In this document: positions 1 to 10,650 of the stretch, piece after piece
Layout: every line of letters starts with the position of its first letter
How positions within the stretch are numbered: the first letter of the stretch is position 1
NCBI RefSeq assembly: GCF_964355755.1
Contig: NC_092677.1
Location: forward strand, 26,818,101-26,878,100
Direction: 5' to 3'
DNA length: 60,000 bases
From: Antedon mediterranea
Taxonomy: Eukaryota > Echinodermata > Crinoidea > Comatulida > Antedonidae
The notes under the pieces: generated by a model
Told to the model about the DNA's origin: nothing
The model's database searches: none
The model's input: the letters and a program-made list of their open reading frames with translations, nothing else
Made by a program: the position numbers and the translations under genes

Positions 1-310
1 GACCTTTGACCTCGGCTTACTATATCTCAATAACTACTGGTCAAATTTTCTTGAAATTTGTTTCAAATTGTTAAGAGCATACATATTTATATATACTCTA
101 ATTAAACATGTTCTTCCAAATCCACAGGAAATGTCATTTACTGACCTTTGACCTTTAATGTTTAAATATGTCTGTATCTCTGTAACCAAATGTCATAAAA
201 AGTTCAACTTGGTGTCAAAATGTTCAAAATGTAAACATTTATATTAGCTCTAATAGAAGATGTTATCATATTTTTACTGGAAATGCCAGTTTGAGGTATG
301 ACCAGGATAT
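1..310 (+). repeat. Left arm of a large inverted repeat
   Basis: The arm contains GACCTTTGACC motifs, then a stretch reading AAAAAGTTCAACTTGGTGTC and TTTATATTAGCTCTAATAGAAG. The same order of motifs, diverged, is found on the opposite strand at about 2050-2600 (AAAAAGTTCAGTTTGGTGTC, TTTATATTTGCTCTAACAAAAC). The two arms enclose about 1.7 kb. This DNA lies in or beyond the fifth UBE4A intron. It could be the ends of one foldback transposon or two head-to-head copies of a repeat. No coding sequence is recognised in it. Confidence 0.6.
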
Positions 311-1811
311 ACTGTTAAGCGTGCGTGTGTCATAGCCTACTTATAATAATATACCTAAAATATAGATTTAATGGACCAGAACTACATTCAATATCCTATC
401 TAGCCTTTTACAATTTTTTTAAAACTTAATGTTTAATTTAATTTCAATATATAATTCCATCGCATGGTAGGCCTACACCGTAAGAGCAACATTTAATATC
501 AACAAAAAATTAAATAAACTTAAAAGTTAAATAACATTAAAAAAAAAGAAAGAAAATCAGGATCTTAAAGAAAGAAAAGAAGAATTAACCAATGCGATTT
601 GATACTCATAAAACATATGACCTAATTATCAATTAATTGCTTGAAGTATGCTGACAAAATAAAATGCTTGAAACAGTGAGGAAAAAGCGAAGAAAAGAAA
701 AACATATGTTTAAAATATTATAAATCTGAAAAGGATCAAAGACAAATTAATTACAAAGCTGATTTCTTTTCAAGAACATACTGTAGTGGAATATAAAAGG
801 AAAACAAACCAGTGAGCAGTCAAAATTACCATCTTGGCTTGATGAGGCAATAACACATCCAGCTCATAACACTCTACAACAAAATCTTTGAAACCAGAAG
901 AAATTAAGAGAAGCAATGATAATTATACTTTAATCCACAAAAACATGACAAAACTGACATCAACCATTACCGACCAAACGAACATTATCACATGTACACA
1001 AATAATTTACAAAAGTAATCAAAAAACAAAATCAGAGACCGACTAGAAGTAAATAAACCAATATATAAGGCTTTATACAGTAGGACCATCTTATACAGTT
1101 GGTCAATCAACTAAAATAAAAAGGAAATGAATATCACCAAATCTTTGATTTAGAGATTATCAGAAAGCATTTGACTCAATAAAACAGGCATTACCATATT
1201 AGAGGGAAATATTATACCTCAACAAATATTGATTACGATTGTTCAAAGAGAAGTTAAGGAAGATTAGTAAGACAAGGTGACACTTAAGATCTTCACTGCA
1301 TTGGAAGAGGTGTTTAATCAAAGAGCTAATCTAAAAAATAGAGTAAATATCACTTTAAAGACAAAATAAACAGTTAATTTAACCAAAATCACAATTGACT
1401 TCCAGCCTATTTTTTGCTTTAAATTACAGTTTTTTTGGGTATGCACTATATCATTTTTTTTTCAATCCAATTTTTGGTGAAACTATTATGTGTGACATTA
1501 AAATTGCATATTCAACAAAAATATTTGTCAAAATTACTTTTGTCAGGGGGAAAATAAGTATATCTTTAATAGCATGTGATATTATTAGCAAATATTTCAA
1601 ATGTAGTTTTAAAACTTTCCCATTACAAACAATTGCCATAATTCTGATAACATTACAATACACCCATCCTCTGGGACTTATTTTCAAATGTAGCTAAAAA
1701 CTTTCCAGTACAATTCCGGTCATTTTGATGTGTATAGATGCATGCAGTAGCATTGGAAAGGCGAGAGAGGGGGAGGTGGTTGGGGTGATGGAGAGACATA
1801 TTTTTTACATG
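311..1811. other. AT-rich intronic stretch, no gene seen
   Basis: This is AT-rich, A-tract-laden sequence inside the UBE4A intron and between the arms of the inverted repeat. Positions 1360-1540 carry short matches (AAATAAACAGTTAA, TGACATTAAAATTGCATATT) to repeats at about 32160-32190 and, inverted, 38070-38110, so part of it is interspersed repeat. No conserved exon is visible on either strand. Confidence 0.5.
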
Positions 1812-1950
1812 TTTGTCTACACTATAAACTAGTTTAACAAAAAAGGTGTGATGTGCCCAAATATGGTAGTGATATGTCATTCATCGTGTCCATATATGGG
1901 CACATCACATTTTTTTGTCGCATAAAAATGTTATAGTGTAGACAGAGTTT
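1812..1950. mobile_element. Foldback MITE, copy 1
   Basis: Near-palindromic copy of the window's commonest repeat: GTCTACACTAT at the left, GTGATGTGCCCAAATATGG and CCATATATGGGCACATCAC inside, and ATAGTGTAGACAGAGTTT at the right. It lies between the arms of the large inverted repeat. Confidence 0.85.
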
Positions 1951-2049
1951 AATATTTGTGTAACATGTAACAAAAATATGTGTCTCTCCATCCACCCCAA
2001 CCCCCTCTCCTCTCTCGATCTCTTTTTTTAGATTATTAATTGCTAAATA

Positions 2050-2600
2050 TGTGCAAAACGATGGGTCATAGCTCAAAATGACATTTCCAATTGAATTCTG
2101 ACAAAATGTTTTGTTAGAGCAAATATAAATGTGTATATTCTAAACAATTTGACACCAAACTGAACTTTTTAGGACAAATAGTTACCGAGATATTGACATA
2201 TTCAAACATTAGAGGTCAAGGGTCAAAAAAGCTTAATTTATGGTAATTTTTTGAAAAAAGTTTCTATTAGACTAAATATTAGATTTATGTTCTTAACATT
2301 TTGAGCCCATTCTCAAATCTCTGAGATTGCGTGTTATTGAGATATTAGGCAATCAAGGTCAAAGGTCAAACTGAAAAATAAAGCCTTTGCGGCCATTTTT
2401 GTACAATTATTTTCATTATAGCGAATATAAATATATATCTTCCAAGCATTTTAAAAAAAAAATAAATGTAAAATGTCCCTGCGTTTCCAAGATATGGCGA
2501 TTTTTAGTTATATAATAGAAAAATATAAAAATTGAGGTCAGAGGTCACAGAGGTCAAATCAGATTTCCAGTAACTTTGTTTTGGCATCTCCACACTATAC
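2050..2600 (-). repeat. Right arm of the large inverted repeat
   Basis: Read on the minus strand this arm repeats the motif order of 1-310. Further right it carries extra related blocks of AGGTCAAAGGTCA type, so the repeat is probably internally repetitive. It lies immediately left of UBE4A exon 5. Confidence 0.6.
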
Positions 2601-2725
2601 TCTACCAAACTGCTATACTGAAAAATTTGTATCCAGTTTGGTAACATCCCACCCCTTTTTCTCCCCTTAGGGACTGGACTAAATATATCATCTGAACCTT
2701 GTTACAATAAGCCTTTTTTTCTTAC

Positions 2726-5011
2726 TATTATTTGGAAATTCTCTAAGGACAATGTCAAATACTTGTTGATGAACATTCTGGTTGTTGACGACGTCAGGGG
2801 TGAGAAGACAAGTAGCAGCGATAGACACAATCACATCCTGGCATCTTTTGAATAGATCCTAACAGGAAAATAATAAACATCATAACTTTGATTTAAATCA
2901 AACAATTATTTGTAATAAAAAAAAGTTTAAGGAAACTGTTGGTGCAGATGTAAAGCTCTGTCTACACTATCAAATTTTATGTGACAAAAAATGTGATGTG
3001 GTCATATATGGACATGATGATGTCATACCAATATCACATTTGGGCACATCACACTGTTTTTGTCAAACTAGCTAGAGCTTTTAAGTTTTTTTCATAGAGT
3101 CAGGCTTATGTATGTCAAAATTTGATTTGCATAGTCAGTAATTCACTCAATTTAAGTGAGCTTTCTGCAATTGCTGACAAAGCTGTTTCTACCTACCTCT
3201 GTAGTGTTGGGTTGCTGTAATAGACGTTTGTAACATTCAAATAGATACTTCAAAGCCAGCTTCTCTCCTGCCTCAGCCTTTACGGACTCGTTATCCTGAT
3301 CAGTAGAAGTGTTTATCACCATATCAGATGGGATAGGACACATTAGCCTTTCAAATACAGCCTGAATAAAAAAAAAACATTAGCCTTTCAAATACAGCAG
3401 AAATTACAAAAAAAAACATTAGCCTTCCAAATAGAGGATAATATAAAAAAAAACATTAGCCTTCCAAATAGAGGATAATATAAAAAAAAACATTAGCCTT
3501 TCAAATACAGAGCATAAATTAAATTATATAAAAAAAAAAACATATTTCAACAAAGTGATACCAGTGTAGTGTGTTCACAGCTAAAAAGTCATTTGTAATG
3601 TGTGTATTAACCATTGATAAATTACCAACCAGCAGTTATTTGTTCGCAGCCATACTGGGTGTGAGTTCTCTACTTTTTATGATGTTCTGTGAGTTTTCTA
3701 GAACAAAAATGTATGCGATTGATTTTTATAAAGCTCTGTCTACACTATCAAACTTTATGTGACAAAAAATGTGATGTACCCATATATGATATCATATCAC
3801 TACCATATTTAAGTATATCACTACTAAATTTGGGCACATCACACATTCTTTGTCAAACTAGTTTGATAGTGTAGACAGAGCTTTACAAGTGATTACCTGT
3901 TGAGCTGATGCAAATTCAATTAATGTCCAATCGTCACCATAAACTTTTTTAATTTGCTCGGCAATATCAAAAAGAAACACACAATGGGTTGGAACACCAT
4001 CACTTGATGAAACAGGTGCTGTTAAAAGGATTAAAAAATAGATAAATATTCAACAACAAAAATTCATAAAAGGTATTTATAATGCTGATAATTATTACAT
4101 CGTTGTAGGTGTTTTGTTTTCTTATATTGTTCTTCTTCCCTCTGTTAACAAGATATCACAAAAAGATACTGTGGTATGGATATTTTAGGTCTATCTAAAA
4201 TACTGATATCAATTTCCATTAACTTTCCAGAACCGTACAGCCTCAGGGAAAAATATTTTTCTTGGGTACTAATAATATTATTTGTGAGTTAATGTATGCA
4301 AAACAAACTTAAGTCAGCATATTATTTACTACTTACTGTCATTGATCGTAATTAAAAAGACTTTGTGAATAAACTTAGATTCCTTTATAATGTTAAGAAT
4401 CTCTTCATCATCATCCGAATCATCACCAGCAATGAACTCCTCACCAACATCTTGCGATTCTAAATTAGTTTTCAGTGCTGCAAATGGGTTCATCATGTTC
4501 GACATTCCCTCATCTTCTAGCTCTGAAAATTAAATCAATATAGGCCTAACGTTTAAAATAATAACAATAACATTTATTTCCACAAATAATAATAGCAAAA
4601 TACAGAGTAAAATAATAAATATAGGCCTAGGTAGGCCTAGCTAGGCTACAACTACAACCGATAATAATAGGCCTAAATAATGAACATAATAATAAATACA
4701 GAAGCCTAATTATATTACGACCATAGCTAGCTTAGGCCTGGCTACTAAGCACGCTAGGCAGACCCTCTCTGGCCTAGCCCTCTATCTATTCTAGCTTGTC
4801 CTAGATCTCTTCTGCTGGCTGTTCGGCATAGCGAGGCGTAGGCCTCTAGGACCTGGTCCTAGCTAGGCCTAGCCTACCACCTATTAGGCTAGGCTAGGCT
4901 AGGCCTAGTTTTAGGACCTCATATAATATGGCTAAAAAAGTCCACCAGAACTAGGCTAATCTATGCTTAACTAAGCTCCATTAATATACCTGATAAACTA
5001 CTCCTATCCAT
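2726..5011 (-). CDS. UBE4A: Ubiquitin conjugation factor E4 A, N-terminal part (5 exons, 3' end outside window)
   Basis: UBE4A is a U-box E3/E4 ubiquitin ligase that extends ubiquitin chains; its catalytic U-box is at the C-terminus and lies left of the window. Exons on the minus strand are 5011-4990, 4522-4337, 4018-3897, 3361-3197 and 2858-2726, with GT-AG borders. The joined phases (1, 1, 0, 0, then 1 at the last donor) keep one frame of about 209 residues. Family landmarks in order are MNPFAALK, the acidic stretch DDSDDDEE, IHKVFLITIND, GVPTHCVFL, AVFERLM, AGEKLALKYLFECYKRLL and CLLTPDVVNNQNVHQQV. These match the vertebrate UBE4A N-terminus (NPFAALF, QRIFLITLDN, GIPSRCVYL, ALFARLL, VLLTPE, QNIHEQ). 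The start is the ATG of MDRSSLSELEDEGM, in a 22-base first coding exon ending in CAG/GTATAT. The gene is divergent with RRP1. Confidence 0.88.
2952..3083. mobile_element. Foldback MITE, copy 2 (right end truncated)
   Basis: It begins TAAAGCTCTGTCTACACTATC and carries GTGACAAAAAATGTGATG and GGGCACATCACAC. The right terminal TAGTGTAGACAGAGC is replaced by a shortened TAGCTAGAGCTT. It lies in the UBE4A intron between exons 4 and 5. Confidence 0.85.
3341..3530. repeat. Tandem copies of the UBE4A exon 4 splice-acceptor region
   Basis: The plus-strand motif CATTAGCCTTTCAAATAC or CATTAGCCTTCCAAATAG, followed by an A-tract, occurs five times, starting near 3341, 3380, 3417, 3453 and 3490. The first copy is the true 5' end of exon 4 (minus strand GCTGTATTTGAAAGGCTAATG region) with its acceptor. 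The others lie in the intron just upstream. Only the first retains an ATTCAG acceptor next to the exon start. Confidence 0.75.
3730..3884. mobile_element. Foldback MITE, copy 3
   Basis: Complete copy with AAAGCTCTGTCTACACTATC on the left and GATAGTGTAGACAGAGCTTT on the right. An internal unit ATATCACTACCATATTTAAG is duplicated once in diverged form. Its right end is 12 bp from the 5' splice site of UBE4A exon 3 (donor after 3897, minus strand). Confidence 0.92.
4540..4930. repeat. AGGCCTAG-rich low-complexity sequence
   Basis: Dense overlapping copies of AGGCCTA and TAGGCCTAGC lie in UBE4A intron 1. The same short palindromic motif recurs at about 5385-5420, 5500-5520, 30810-30830, 44270-44280, 44430-44450 and 51415-51540. 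It is genome-wide simple sequence, not a gene. Confidence 0.7.
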
Positions 5012-5221
5012 AACACATCAATTTTATTAAAGCCTTGATTTATCTTCTTTATTTGGTAGAAAATAAAATGTATTTTATTGAGTATTGCAAAATATAAATA
5101 TCGTCTGCATCATGTCATTCAGTGCTCTGAACTTGAGGGCGGTGTCACTTCAGAGTTTTTTTTAAAAAACAACACGTGGGGAGAGACAGGGTTGGTTGTA
5201 GCCTAACTAAGTTGTGAAAGT
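5012..5221. promoter_or_regulatory. Divergent UBE4A/RRP1 promoter region
   Basis: Only 210 bp separate the two start codons, so both 5' UTRs and core promoters must overlap here or begin in it. Visible elements are a perfect E-box CACGTG at 5173-5178, the GC-richer block GGGCGGTGTCACTTC near 5138, and an AT-rich half on the UBE4A side. No clear TATA box is placed for either gene. The E-box is a candidate MYC/MAX or USF site, which would suit a ribosome-biogenesis gene, but binding is inference. Confidence 0.6.
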
Positions 5222-8200
5222 ATGTCTTTACCCAAAGTAACTGTAGAAGTGCATTTTGCCCAGAGATTGGCTAGTAATGAAAAACCAACAAGAGACAAAA
5301 CTATCAAGAAACTTCGGTTATGGATGACAGTTCGATCTAAGAGTGGAAAGCGTATGTAAACCGTATTTATCTGGAGAGTAGGCTAGGCCTTAGCTAGCTA
5401 GGCCTAGGGCCTAGGCTGCTTGACTAACTTTCCGTTGTATGGCTGGACTCTGGGAAAGCCCTGAATACGCGGAAGATTGGGTAATGATGTAGAACAGTGT
5501 AGTAGGCTAGGCCTAGTGGATAAGCTGGCACACTGCAATTCATTATTCCATTATTTATATCATTATCGAATATAAACCAATCTTTGTAAATTTGTTTAAA
5601 TTGATTTTTTTTAATGCAGACTTACTAGCGACAGACACTAACAGTAGATTAATTTACGCCTGATTTTTCTATTTTTTTACGCAGGCCGTGCATGGAGGTA
5701 TCTATTTTTATACCTCCATGGATGGGCCGTGTGCGTCCCATGCCCATCCATCCATACCAAAAATTACAAGTTGGTGTAAAGAAGGCTAACGGCACTACTG
5801 TTGACATGTGTCAACAAATTAATTGTTTTCTATTGGACGGCTGACCATATCGATGGCCAACTGCAAATTGATTAAATAGCCAAAGCTTAATTTGTATTAT
5901 AAATAAATGGTTTTTTTTCTGCAGATGCATTCAATGAAGAAGACTTTCTAAAATTATGGAAGGGACTATTTTACTGCATGTGGATGTGTGATAAGGCTGT
6001 AGTACAAGAAGAGTTAGCAGATAACATTGCGAAGCTTGTACATAAACTACATACAACAGATTCAGGTATTTTGAATAAATGCACACCCTCCACAAAAATT
6101 AAGCTCTTTATGATGAGAGACCTAACCACGAAGAATCCAATTTTTTGTATCTATATATGGTTTAATCTGTGAAAACATTTTTAATTGATTTGTGTTGTAC
6201 CAATTTTTGTTTAAAATTAGCTTACATTGGCCATTGTATACACCTGTTTTTAAGTAAACACTATAAATAAATGAAAATATTATCATTACAGCACTGATGT
6301 TTTTTAAGACATTTCTAAAAACCATGGAGAGAGAGTGGCATGGAATTGATCGACTTAGAATGGATAAATATTACATGGTAGGTTAAATATTTACTTTGGT
6401 AAACAATTATTATTTTACTTGATTTTGTTTTACTGTGATCTCAACACAAATTATAAGATGCCTGCCTCAATACAGCTGGTTAAATCGTTGAAGAATATGC
6501 TTTTACAATAAGTCTAGTTCGGTTTAATCCAAAACTGTGTTGAGGTAGATTGCGAGGAAACACGCCCCTGTAAGCGCACAATTGGCATACCTGGTTAGAT
6601 CATCGTAAATTGATACCTCCCTATTTTTTCAGTTTATCAGACGTTTGTTCCGTGAGCAACTAGAGTTTGTGAAACAGAACCACTGGGACAAAGAACACAT
6701 AGAAGCCTTTTTGGACGTCTTGAAACAGGGTCTTTTGAATCCAACTAGCCCTACAAAGGCACTGGGCCTACTCCATCACATATCAGACATCTATTTGGAG
6801 GAACTTACAGGTGTCGGTGCCTCTCAGGTATGTAAAGCATTGTTAATGTTGAAATATCGTGTAATGTACAAATACAAAAATATGAAATGAAAATACACCA
6901 AAAATATAAATAAGGAATCACCATCTTAAAAAGTATGGCTTGTATTGTTTAAAAAAATAATGTACTGTCAGTGTTTATGGCTATTAGTTTGTATATTTAT
7001 CAAATATTAAACATTAATCTCTGTCTGCACTATCAAATTTTATGTGACAATAAAATGATGTGCCCATATATGGAAATGATGATGTCATATCACTACCATA
7101 TTTGGTCAAACTAGTTTGATTGTGTAGACAGAGATTTAGATTATATTATTTTGTATCCATTTATTTACTCTAATAGTTGTCTCCACAAGAAACTCTGATG
7201 TTCATTGATCCATTCTGTATTCTGGTTGCCAAGACAAGAAAGTAATTTAAGTATTGAACTTATTTGACAAGTTTCCTAGTTAGTACTTTGTCTTTGCATC
7301 GATGTCTTATTCATCTGGTCGAATACTGTAGCATTAACTTTTAGTATAGATTTATAAGAACTGTAACGTGAAACCCCTCTTTTGGGACATCCCTATTAAG
7401 GTCACCCTATTTAAGAACAATAAAAAGTTGCAATATAGACACTATGGTCAACCCCTATACAGAGGGCACCCCAGTTAATAAGACATTTTGTTGCGTTCCT
7501 GAAGTCAACCATTTTTTGTATGTCTAGTCTAGTAGAACATAAATTAAAGATGCTTTGTGAATGTCAATGCTTTTATCTGAATTTAGTAAATCCTTGATGA
7601 AAACACTACTTCGTGAAATCTTTGAGGATATCGTAGTTCACTCAACAGTTGGAATGGAAGAGGTGCTGGAAGAAGAAAAAAGGTTGGCAAAGGAACAAAA
7701 GGAAGAAGATGGGGAGGAAGAGAGTGAAGAAGAAGAAGACCCAAGGCTGCCGGTAAGGAACAATTTATATCGAATATATATTGTCAAGTCTCATTGGAGA
7801 GTGGAGTTGAAAGAAAGAGTTACAACCCTGCACTAGGTCAGGATTGAACCCTGGACCTTGGGAGGCAAGCACGCTACAGCTCCACTATTGTCCTTAATTG
7901 TTGTTTTTTAGTTTGATTATAGTGCTATTGGAGATCGTTTATTTATGTTGGGAAGCCAGAAAGAAACACCGGGTTTGAACAGAAAGAAGATGTATCATAT
8001 GGCACAACAGTAAGATTTTAATTTAATTATCAAACTTTATGTGATGTGGCCAAATATGGTATTGATATGACATCATCGTGGCCATATATGGCTATACATT
8101 TATAATTAAAAATATTTGATTTAAATGTAGGTTTCAAGATCTTGCCAAAGGTATTTACCCTATACCAGATCTAGAGGAATTGGCGCAGATATCTTCAGAG

Positions 8201-9520
8201 GATGAAATTGAAGACGATGTCAAATTAAAGCACAAAAGGAAACAAAAGAAACGGATGCTAGAAGCAAAGATGATAAAAGAAAAGAAAGCAGAGAATGGAG
8301 GGATGAATGGCATTAAAGAAAATAAAGAAGAAAATGCAAATGATGATTTAAATGTGAAAAAGAGAAAGAAAAAACGAGAAAAGGTGTTGGAGATTGAAGA
8401 AAACAACTCAACAGAAACAGATGTCGCAATAATGGGCAAACTATCCCAAAAAATCAAGTTAAAAAAGAAAGCAAAGGTGAAAAAAGTTGAAGATGACAGT
8501 AAAGTTGAAATTGTAGACATGCAGGAAGAAAGTACAAAAGTAAAGAAAAAGAAGAAAAAAATGAAGCAAGACGACCAGATAGTTCCAGAATCTCAAGAAA
8601 GTTTGGAAGATAAAAAGGTCATTAAAAGGTCAAAAGGAGCTAAACGGAAATGTCAACAAGTGGAAGAGCCATTTGCAGCATTCCAGGCCGTGTCTACACC
8701 CCCTGCAATTGTTTTAAAGAAGTTGGTTGCACCAGGAACAGAAATAAAAAAACAAAAGGTTTACATTTTTAGAGTATTTATTTTATTTAGCTGATAATGC
8801 CCATTGTTTTTATTTCAGAACATCCATAAACATAAACTTTTTGGCTACAGATTCTACTATTACATCAACCATAGGTATTGATGCCATTTTGCCCGAGAGA
8901 ACAACTCGTGTGGTACCGAGTCCAATTTGAATTCGGTGTGTGATTAGAAGGAACCCATTAAGGAACCATCAAGTTTTTAAGATTATGGTGATCAGCAATG
9001 ACAAAATGTTTAATTTTGTGTACCAATAAATATTTGTTGTTTTTGTCAGGTTTGTAGGTTGACAGGGTCGGCGCCTCCCACGTTCAAGAAGCACGTCAAA
9101 ATCACACTCTCAAAGAACACAAATCATAGTAAGTAGTTAAAGCACTACAGGATATAAAACATTGATATACAGTACAATTATATAAGGTGAAAGAAGATGG
9201 ATAGGTTGATATGAACACTGGGTATGGTGCGCTACCAAGGACAAATATTAGGTGGACAGCACAAACATGTATGATCTAATTTGTTAAATACTTCTTTTGC
9301 AGAACAATCCGACTATAAGAAACAAGTGAAATGCAGCCCGGGTATACCATTTGATAGTACTAAAAAACCATCACATTCTGCTCTAAAGAGCACGCCAACA
9401 CCAGTCAAACGGACCAAGAGCACGCCAACACCAGTCAAACGGACCAAGACCACAATACCGGCAACCAAACTGTCAATCAAGAAGAAGAATCGTCGAAGCA
9501 GTGCTGCAGATTTCTTCTGA
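5222..9520 (+). CDS. RRP1: Ribosomal RNA processing protein 1 (RRP1/RRP1B/NOP52), 10 exons
   Basis: Nucleolar protein needed for pre-rRNA processing and 60S subunit assembly. Exons are 5222-5351, 5925-6065, 6292-6377, 6633-6827, 7177-7241, 7587-7752, 7912-8009, 8131-8758, 9050-9128 and 9303-9520. All have GT-AG introns and the phases agree throughout. They total 1806 bases, 601 residues, between human RRP1 and RRP1B in length. The N-terminal NOP52 domain shows [67 protein letters not shown] and [15 protein letters not shown]. An acidic run ([13 protein letters not shown]) and a long Lys-rich region (exon 8) with nucleolar-type KKRKKK clusters follow. The protein ends RRSSAADFF, like RRP1B (MDFF). 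Exon 10 holds two copies of a 10-residue [10 protein letters not shown] unit. The start is the first ATG of the conserved frame. Confidence 0.93.
5690..5721. repeat. Perfect short inverted repeat in RRP1 intron 1
   Basis: CATGGAGGTAT is followed after a short T-rich loop by ATACCTCCATG, giving an 11-bp stem. The sequence on either side (CCGTGCATGG, GGGCCGTGTGCG) is also partly repetitive. It is probably part of a small repeat; no RNA gene is recognised. Confidence 0.6.
7017..7138. mobile_element. Foldback MITE, copy 4
   Basis: TCTCTGTCTGCACTATC at the left and GATTGTGTAGACAGAGA at the right, with the ATGTGCCCATATATGG core. It lies in RRP1 intron 4, 38 bp before the exon 5 acceptor. Confidence 0.85.
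7363..7490. mobile_element. Remnant of a pogo-like short element
   Basis: GAAACCCCTCTTTTGGGACA, CCCTATTAAGGTCACCC and GAGGGCACCCCAGTTAATAA have the alternating GACACCCCTATTAAGG style of many Tigger/pogo-derived MITEs. They also resemble the cleaner copy at 10725-10870. The ends are not sharp. Confidence 0.35.
7797..7890 (-). repeat. tRNA-derived SINE fragment
   Basis: On the minus strand it reads GTGGAGCTGTAGCGTGCTTG, then a B-box-like GGTTCAATCCTGACC. It matches the fuller copy at 42575-42690. It lies in RRP1 intron 6. Confidence 0.6.
8028..8092. mobile_element. Foldback MITE fragment, copy 5
   Basis: Only the core remains: TATCAAACTTTATGTGATG, CCAAATATGGTATTGATATG and GGCCATATATGG. It starts 19 bp after the RRP1 exon 7 donor and ends 38 bp before the exon 8 acceptor, so it makes up over half of this 121-bp intron. 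Confidence 0.75.
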
Positions 9521-9590
9521 AAGACACAATGTTATTGATTTTTAATTGCACGTTTTATAAAGGCTTATTTCAAACAAATTGGCAACATAT

Positions 9591-9710
9591 AAAGCCTTGT
9601 CTACACTTGTTCGATTAAAAACAATTGGGACGTGCCCAAATATGGTAGTGATATGACATGTCCATATATGGACACATCACATAATGTGTGATAGTGTAGA
9701 CAAGAGTTTA
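9591..9710. mobile_element. Foldback MITE, copy 6 (in RRP1 3' UTR)
   Basis: AAAGCCTTGTCTACACTTGT at the left and TGATAGTGTAGACAAGAGTTT at the right. It lies between the RRP1 stop codon (9520) and the AATAAA at 9815, so it should be transcribed in the mRNA and could form a hairpin there. Confidence 0.85.
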
Positions 9711-9814
9711 ATGTTGATTGTTTTTTACACAAATAACGTCATCATGATCATGATTTCATTAAATGATTCTATATCATGTCTAATTTGTTTTCTTAGAAAT
9801 TTTATGTAAATTTT

Positions 9815-9820
9815 AATAAA
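9815..9820 (+). terminator. Candidate RRP1 polyadenylation signal
   Basis: A canonical AATAAA 295 bp after the RRP1 stop codon; it is the first good signal on the plus strand downstream of the gene. Confidence 0.55.
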
Positions 9821-9958
9821 AGATTTAAAACATTGTATACTTGTAAATTGTTCTGCTTCAACCATATAATACTACTTTCAACATCTGGTCACCTAGCACC
9901 TCAAATTATTTCTGGAAGATGCACCAAGTTCTTTGCACACGACGAACAACTTTCCTTA

Positions 9959-10062
9959 TTGGACCAATAAAGAGTCTGTATTTTACAGTTTACACGGGAC
10001 CAATAGAGATTCTGCATTTGTACACTGGACCAATAGAGATTCTGCATTTGTACACTGGACCT
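9959..10062. repeat. Short tandem repeat, about 31-bp unit
   Basis: Two to three copies of a unit containing GGACCAATAGAGATTCTGCA and TTTGTACACT. A small open frame over it is a by-product of the repeat. Confidence 0.7.
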
Positions 10063-10569
10063 CCAGTCATGTTTCAATACTACACATTTGCAATGATTTT
10101 ATTCACTTAATTTTACAAAACAAAAAAGACAAACGGCAATATTTTCACTAAAATCACAAACTACTTTATTACACACTAGTATAGACAATTTGTCAAGGAA
10201 TAAAAACTGCCTCTTTACGAAGATTGCATTAGTACAAGCAAAACTTAAACCCCTTATCTAAATGGTATTCAAATATATGTGATATATATAAACATTGGGC
10301 TAATGAAGTTGATGTTTTTAACTTGTTTTTAAAAGAAGTTGTCCTACTACCAGAGGTATAACTGGGGCTAAAGGTATTTTACATAAGGGAACAACACAAA
10401 TGATGAAATGAGTAGCCCTGCAATACAGGACTTGCATTATAGGTACGGCCGGCCTTGACAGCATATATGAAAATACATAACACTCTTCATCTCGTTTAAC
10501 CACCATCATTCAGCTATGAAGCTTTATGTACAAGTTAGGGGCGATTGCACTACGCAACAGAGATCAATA

Positions 10570-10650
10570 TATGCGCATGCCCACAACCTAAATTGCTTTA
10601 CTGCACATGTGCGCATGCCCACAACCTAAATTGCTTTACTGCACATGTGC
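10570..10650. repeat. Tandem duplication, 38-bp unit
   Basis: GCGCATGCCCACAACCTAAA and TTGCTTTACTGCACATGT occur twice in direct, nearly perfect succession. Confidence 0.85.

Noticed and set aside
8155-8520. Minus-strand Ser/Phe-rich frame of 121 codons
   Set aside because: It is the antisense of the Lys/Glu-rich RRP1 exon 8.
8817-8880. RRP1 exon after TTATTTCAG at 8818
   Set aside because: It runs into a stop within 17 codons, while the exon at 9050 gives matching phase and the conserved C-terminus.
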